Shown: one piece after another, positions 6,265-7,357 of the stretch
How the letters are laid out: the number at the start of each line of letters is the position of its first letter
How positions within the stretch are numbered: the first letter of the stretch is position 1
Assembly (NCBI GenBank): GCA_023433275.1
Contig: JAEZDN010000016.1
Location: 1-7,357 of the forward strand
DNA length: 7,357 nucleotides
From: Verrucomicrobiota bacterium
Lineage (GTDB): Bacteria; Verrucomicrobiota; Verrucomicrobiia; Opitutales; Opitutaceae
Direction of reading: 5' to 3'
Position numbers and translations under genes: made by a program
The notes under the pieces: generated by a model
What the model saw: the letters and a program-made list of their open reading frames with translations, nothing else
What the model was told of the DNA's origin: nothing
Database searches by the model: none

Positions 6265-6310
6265 GCTGGGTGCCCTCACCCGGCTTGGAGGGCCCGCGTC
6301 CCTGCGGGCC
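6265..6310. repeat. Composite double-hairpin repeat, copy 3
   Basis: Hairpin A at 6265-6284 has one C-to-T change that leaves a G-T pair. Hairpin B at 6291-6310 is identical to that of copy 2. The linker between them is 4 bp shorter than in copies 1 and 2. Confidence 0.78.
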
Positions 6311-6384
6311 GTTGTGTGTGTGTTCCAGGCGGGCGGACGCCTGCTGCGGCACTCTCCGTCGGCTCGACTCGGATCTAAATCCAG

Positions 6385-6405
6385 AAATCAGGGCATCCCT
6401 GATTT
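6385..6405. promoter_or_regulatory. Dyad upstream of the His-rich gene (operator or 5' UTR hairpin)
   Basis: AAATCAGGG and CCCTGATTT form a perfect 9-bp inverted repeat around CAT, 64 bp before the start at 6470. It is unlike the surrounding REP words and is AT-rich at its ends, as repressor sites often are. The AT-rich stretch just downstream (6418-6435) could hold the promoter, but I see no convincing -35/-10 pair. It could instead be a leader hairpin. Confidence 0.35.
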
Positions 6406-6469
6406 GCGAAGAGGGGGTTTGAACTTTTGAATAAATCGTCGGTCACAACCGTCCCACAGGCACATCCCC

Positions 6470-7129
6470 ATGAAATCTTCATCCATCCAGGCTTCTTTTG
6501 CCCTCCGCCGGCTGTTTTCGGCCGTCGGCCTGCCGGTCCTTGCCCTTGGCACCCTGCTGGCGGCTACCTCCCTCCGCGCCGAAACTGCCGCTCCGGCCGC
6601 GGTCCTGCCGGAGGTCGACCACTGGGTTTACCTGAGCGAGCTGCCCGATCCGGCTGAGTTGTCCAAGAGTGCCGCCGCAAACGGCCTGACCGTCCAGCGC
6701 ATCGATCGCACGGCTGACAGCGTGGTCATCACTTACAAGTATGCCGACGGACTCGTCAGCACGATGGGTTACAAGCTTTTGTCCGCCGCCGGCAGCGAGC
6801 GCGTGGTGGTCCGCGAGCAACCGGTGGTCGAGCGCGTGATCGAGAAGCGCACCACGACGGTGATCGAGGATCGCGACCCGGAGATCATCTACGTCGACCG
6901 CACGCCGCGCACGCGGGTGGTGTATCGTGACTATCGCGACGATTTCTGGCTCCCGCTGACCGTGGGCCTGGGCGTCGGGTACATTGCCGGTCACAACAAT
7001 CATCATCACTATCGTCCGCACTACAGCAGCCACTGGCGCAGCCATCGTCACTTCGGTGGCCACTCCGGCCATCACCGCGGCCATCATGGCCATCGCGGGG
7101 GCCATCACGGCCATCGCGGCCGGCGATAA
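6470..7129 (+). CDS. Small exported protein with His-rich C-terminus, function unknown
   Basis: I do not recognise the family of this 219-residue protein. It begins with a Sec-type signal peptide: basic K2, R13 and R14, a hydrophobic core at about 15-31, and a likely cleavage after SLRA (34-37). The mature part has an ordinary N-terminal domain (about 38-108). A highly charged Val/Arg/Glu segment follows (110-155, with VVVRE, VIEKR, VIEDRD). Next comes a short Gly-spaced hydrophobic stretch, LPLTVGLGVGYIAG (161-174), with glycines at 166, 168, 170 and 174. The tail (175-219) contains 17 His in 45 residues, with a HHGHRG motif repeated by a 21-bp DNA duplication (7079-7099, 7100-7120). Such tails often bind Zn, Ni or Cu; here that is inference. 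The gene stands alone after the repeat region and has its own terminator. There is no Shine-Dalgarno sequence; CATCCCC precedes the ATG. Confidence 0.88.
   Translation: MKSSSIQASFALRRLFSAVGLPVLALGTLLAATSLRAETAAPAAVLPEVDHWVYLSELPDPAELSKSAAANGLTVQRIDRTADSVVITYKYADGLVSTMGYKLLSAAGSERVVVREQPVVERVIEKRTTTVIEDRDPEIIYVDRTPRTRVVYRDYRDDFWLPLTVGLGVGYIAGHNNHHHYRPHYSSHWRSHRHFGGHSGHHRGHHGHRGGHHGHRGRR
7079..7120 (+). repeat. Two-copy 21-bp in-frame repeat coding for HHGHRG units
   Basis: Bases 7079-7099 and 7100-7120 differ at only a few positions, and each encodes seven residues of the His-rich tail. A diverged third unit may lie upstream (7058-7078). In-frame slippage would lengthen or shorten the tail by seven residues. 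Confidence 0.7.
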
Positions 7130-7132
7130 GAG

Positions 7133-7248
7133 GAAACCTGGGGGCGAAGCGGAAACCTGAGGGTAAAGCAGAAACCTGAGGGTGTGAGGGTGTGAAACCT
7201 GAGGGTAAGACAGAAACCTGAGGGTGTGAGGGTGTGAAACCTGAGGAT
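7133..7248. repeat. Six-copy GAAACCTGAGGGT tandem repeat with alternating 19/23-bp spacing
   Basis: The core GAAACCTG starts at 7133, 7152, 7171, 7194, 7213 and 7236, giving steps of 19, 19, 23, 19 and 23 bp. The last four copies form a 42-bp higher-order unit present twice. The longer units carry an extra GAGGGTGT block. The array begins 4 bp after the stop codon of the His-rich gene and ends just before its terminator, so it would form the 3' UTR. Confidence 0.85.
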
Positions 7249-7260
7249 TTATGAAGAGCG

Positions 7261-7285
7261 GGGCGGACTTCGGTCCGCCCTTTTT
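7261..7285 (+). terminator. Strong rho-independent terminator of the His-rich gene
   Basis: A perfect 8-bp GC-rich stem (GGGCGGAC / GTCCGCCC) capped by a stable TTCG tetraloop and followed directly by five T. It lies 131 bp after the stop codon, so the tandem repeat is included in the transcript. Confidence 0.9.
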
Positions 7286-7292
7286 GCTGTAG

Positions 7293-7313
7293 GGGCGCGG
7301 GTTGACCGCGCCC
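7293..7313. repeat. REP-like palindrome GGGCGCGG-GTTGA-CCGCGCCC
   Basis: A perfect 8-bp stem with a 5-nt loop, followed by only TT. It lies 7 bp after the terminator's T-run and could be a backup terminator, but it looks more like another REP family member. Confidence 0.5.
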
Positions 7314-7343
7314 TTCCTCGGGGCACAGGTGGGAGCTTCGATT

Positions 7344-7357
7344 GGCCGCAAAAGGCG
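7344..7357. repeat. Start of a second GGCCGCAAA 9-bp micro-tandem repeat, cut by the window end
   Basis: GGCCGCAAA (7344-7352) is followed by AGGCG, the same order of units as at 5682-5696. The rest lies outside the window. Confidence 0.5.

Noticed and set aside
7171..7236. G-quadruplex in the 3' repeat
   Set aside because: The GGG tracts are separated by unequal and long loops (5 to about 12 nt), so a stable intramolecular quadruplex is not well supported from sequence alone.
6479..7351. Minus-strand frame with a repeated PQVSHPHTLRF peptide
   Set aside because: The peptide repeat is just the translation of the 19/23-bp DNA repeat, and the rest is antisense to the exported protein. The terminator also lies inside it.

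Overview
The window looks like a piece of a GC-rich bacterial chromosome, most likely from Verrucomicrobiota (Opitutales/Opitutaceae-like). This rests on recollection of similar proteins and intergenic repeat words in that group; there is no rRNA or other marker to prove it. All five convincing protein genes are on the + strand.

Layout. Bases 1-511 hold no gene, but contain several palindromic repeats and the presumed promoter of the cluster. Bases 512-5383 are a four-gene sugar cluster: an MFS transporter, a xylose-isomerase-like TIM-barrel isomerase/epimerase, and two different Gfo/Idh/MocA NAD(P)-dependent oxidoreductases. The genes are spaced 106-136 bp apart, and every spacer is largely filled by an inverted or tandem short repeat rather than by a clear terminator. 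Bases 5384-6469 are a 1.1-kb gene-free stretch made of hairpin-forming repeats, with one AT-richer island that ends in a strong terminator and may encode a small RNA. Bases 6470-7129 encode a small exported protein with a very His-rich C-terminus. It is followed by a six-copy tandem repeat and a strong rho-independent terminator at 7261-7285. The window ends inside another repeat.

How the genes work together. Transporter, TIM-barrel enzyme and two Gfo/Idh/MocA enzymes fit the known logic of oxidising a sugar or glycoside at C3, processing the keto sugar by isomerisation or elimination/hydration, and reducing it back. E. coli Ycj and levoglucosan (Lgd) clusters follow this logic. The substrate cannot be read from the sequence. 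No kinase, hydrolase or regulator is present in the window.

The most unusual signal is not a gene. At least six intergenic spots carry degenerate micro-tandem repeats with a strict 7-bp or 9-bp period, each built on a different word and three of them arranged as inverted pairs. Classical REP/BIME-like hairpins occur beside them. None of the five genes has a recognisable Shine-Dalgarno sequence.
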